From contig NZ_JAATJE010000001.1 of assembly GCF_011927695.1 (NCBI RefSeq), forward strand, positions 1,612,001 to 1,676,000: a DNA stretch of 64,000 nt, in the 5' to 3' direction. The stretch is from Sphingomonas jejuensis. GTDB lineage: Bacteria; Pseudomonadota; Alphaproteobacteria; Sphingomonadales; Sphingomonadaceae. The position numbers were made by a program, and so were the translations under genes. The stretch's first letter is position 1; the number at the start of each line of letters is the position of its first letter. This document shows, in pieces, positions 63,235 to 64,000 of this stretch. The notes below the pieces were generated by a model. It did not search any database. It had not been told where the DNA came from and saw only the letters and a list, made by a program, of their open reading frames with translations.

Positions 63235-64000
63235 CAGGCCGGGTCGAGAAAGCCGTGCCGCCGGAAGATCGCCCGCGCCTCGCGCCCCAGCAGGAAGCGG
63301 CGGAACCGCTCGGCCGCCGGGTTGGCGGATCGTGCCACCCGCGCGATTGGATAGCGGATCGGCGGATGGCTGGCGGCCGGGAAGGTGCCGATCACCCGCA
63401 CGCCCGATGCTTCGCGCACGTCCGTCGCATAGACGATGCCGAGCGGCGCCGCCCCCCGCTCCACCAGCGCCAGCGCGGCCCGCACGCTCTCGGCCGGCGC
63501 TAGGCGATCGGCGAGCGATGCCCAGACACCCAGCCGCTGCAGCGCGGCGCGGGCATAGCGCCCGGCCGGCACGCCCGCGGGGTCGCCGATCGCCAGCCGC
63601 CCGCTGCCCAGCGCCTGCGCCAGCGGAAAGCGCGGCCGGATGACGAGCGGGCCACGAAAGCCCCGCCCGGCCACCAGCACCAGCCGGTTCGAGACCAGTG
63701 TCGCGCGGCTGCGGGGCGCGATCAGCCCGCGCGCCGCCAGCTGGTCCATCCATGGCTCGTCCGCCGACACGAACAGGTCGGCAGGCGCTCCCCCGATGAT
63801 CTGCCGCGCAAGTGCAGAGGACGCCGCAAAGCTCAGCACCGGCCGCGGCTGGCCGGTCCGGGCAAAGGCATCGGCTGCGGCGGTCAGCGCCTCCTGCATG
63901 GATGCGGCCGCCAGCACCACGGGCGCCCGCTGCGCGCGCACCGTGCCGGGTGACAGCGCCGTCAGGACGGTCGCCACCATGAAAGCGAAGGCCCGGAACA
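63234..64000 (-). CDS. modA: Molybdate-binding periplasmic protein, 5' end beyond window
   Basis: At least 248 residues of a type II solute-binding protein: VVLAAASMQEALTAAADAF, LSFAASSALARQI, GAPADLFVSADEPWMDQL and GIVYATDV. An internal ATG at 63980 would leave a signal peptide without its basic N-region, and the frame stays open (FRAFAF) to the window edge, so the true start probably lies outside. It binds molybdate/tungstate and feeds ModBC. Confidence 0.88.
   Translation of the reverse strand, partial: FRAFAFMVATVLTALSPGTVRAQRAPVVLAAASMQEALTAAADAFARTGQPRPVLSFAASSALARQIIGGAPADLFVSADEPWMDQLAARGLIAPRSRATLVSNRLVLVAGRGFRGPLVIRPRFPLAQALGSGRLAIGDPAGVPAGRYARAALQRLGVWASLADRLAPAESVRAALALVERGAAPLGIVYATDVREASGVRVIGTFPAASHPPIRYPIARVARSANPAAERFRRFLLGREARAIFRRHGFLDPA

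Overview
The window is GC-rich (roughly 63-66% by eye), with very short intergenic gaps, ATGA/GTGA start-stop overlaps and several small proteins of a type I associate with sphingomonads. It most likely comes from the chromosome of a Sphingomonas-like alphaproteobacterium. This assignment rests on gene content and style, not on a marker gene.

Region 1 (1-19.5 kb) is a xylan/xylose utilisation locus. A rightward run encodes a GH43 lipoprotein, a GH9 glucanase, a tryptophan-halogenase-like flavoprotein, an SGNH esterase, alpha-ketoglutaric semialdehyde dehydrogenase and a GH10 xylanase. It meets a leftward pair (sugar:H+ symporter and LacI-family repressor) at a strong bidirectional terminator. 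A second rightward operon carries a GH43 lipoprotein, xylB, xylA, transketolase and transaldolase, which takes xylan oligomers through xylulose-5-phosphate into the pentose phosphate pathway. Four near-identical palindromes built on TAGCGMTA lie in front of four transcription starts and probably define the regulon of the LacI protein.

Region 2 (19.5-22.8 kb) holds small genes, a triple-PAS/LuxR regulator, a decayed IS3-family element and the 5' scrap of an O-antigen-ligase gene.

Region 3 (22.8-48.8 kb) is a large Wzx/Wzy-type surface polysaccharide cluster. It encodes UDP-L-FucNAc synthesis (fnlABC), an acetamidino-forming module (wbuXYZ), UDP-GlcNAc3NAcA synthesis (wbpABDE), CDP-6-deoxyhexose synthesis (rfbFG plus a reductase), a WbpM-type dehydratase with a partner reductase and initiating transferase, three further glycosyltransferases, a flippase, a polymerase, a frameshifted FkbM methyltransferase and a Tat-exported beta-helix protein. 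Four dedicated sugars match four transferases, suggesting a tetrasaccharide repeat.

Region 4 (48.8-52.5 kb) contains glpD and then about 1.5 kb of debris: a 44-bp copy of the IS3 left end in the same orientation as the one at 21.5 kb, a decayed TnsD/TniQ gene with in-frame TGA codons, and a tRNA-Thr(GGT). The polysaccharide cluster is therefore bracketed by directly repeated IS ends about 29.6 kb apart.

Region 5 (52.5-64 kb) is ordinary chromosome: an Xaa-Pro aminopeptidase, an S9 oligopeptidase, a thioesterase, a lipoprotein, an MFS transporter, a serine hydrolase, an AraC regulator, an alpha/beta hydrolase, and a molybdate ABC transporter running off the right edge.
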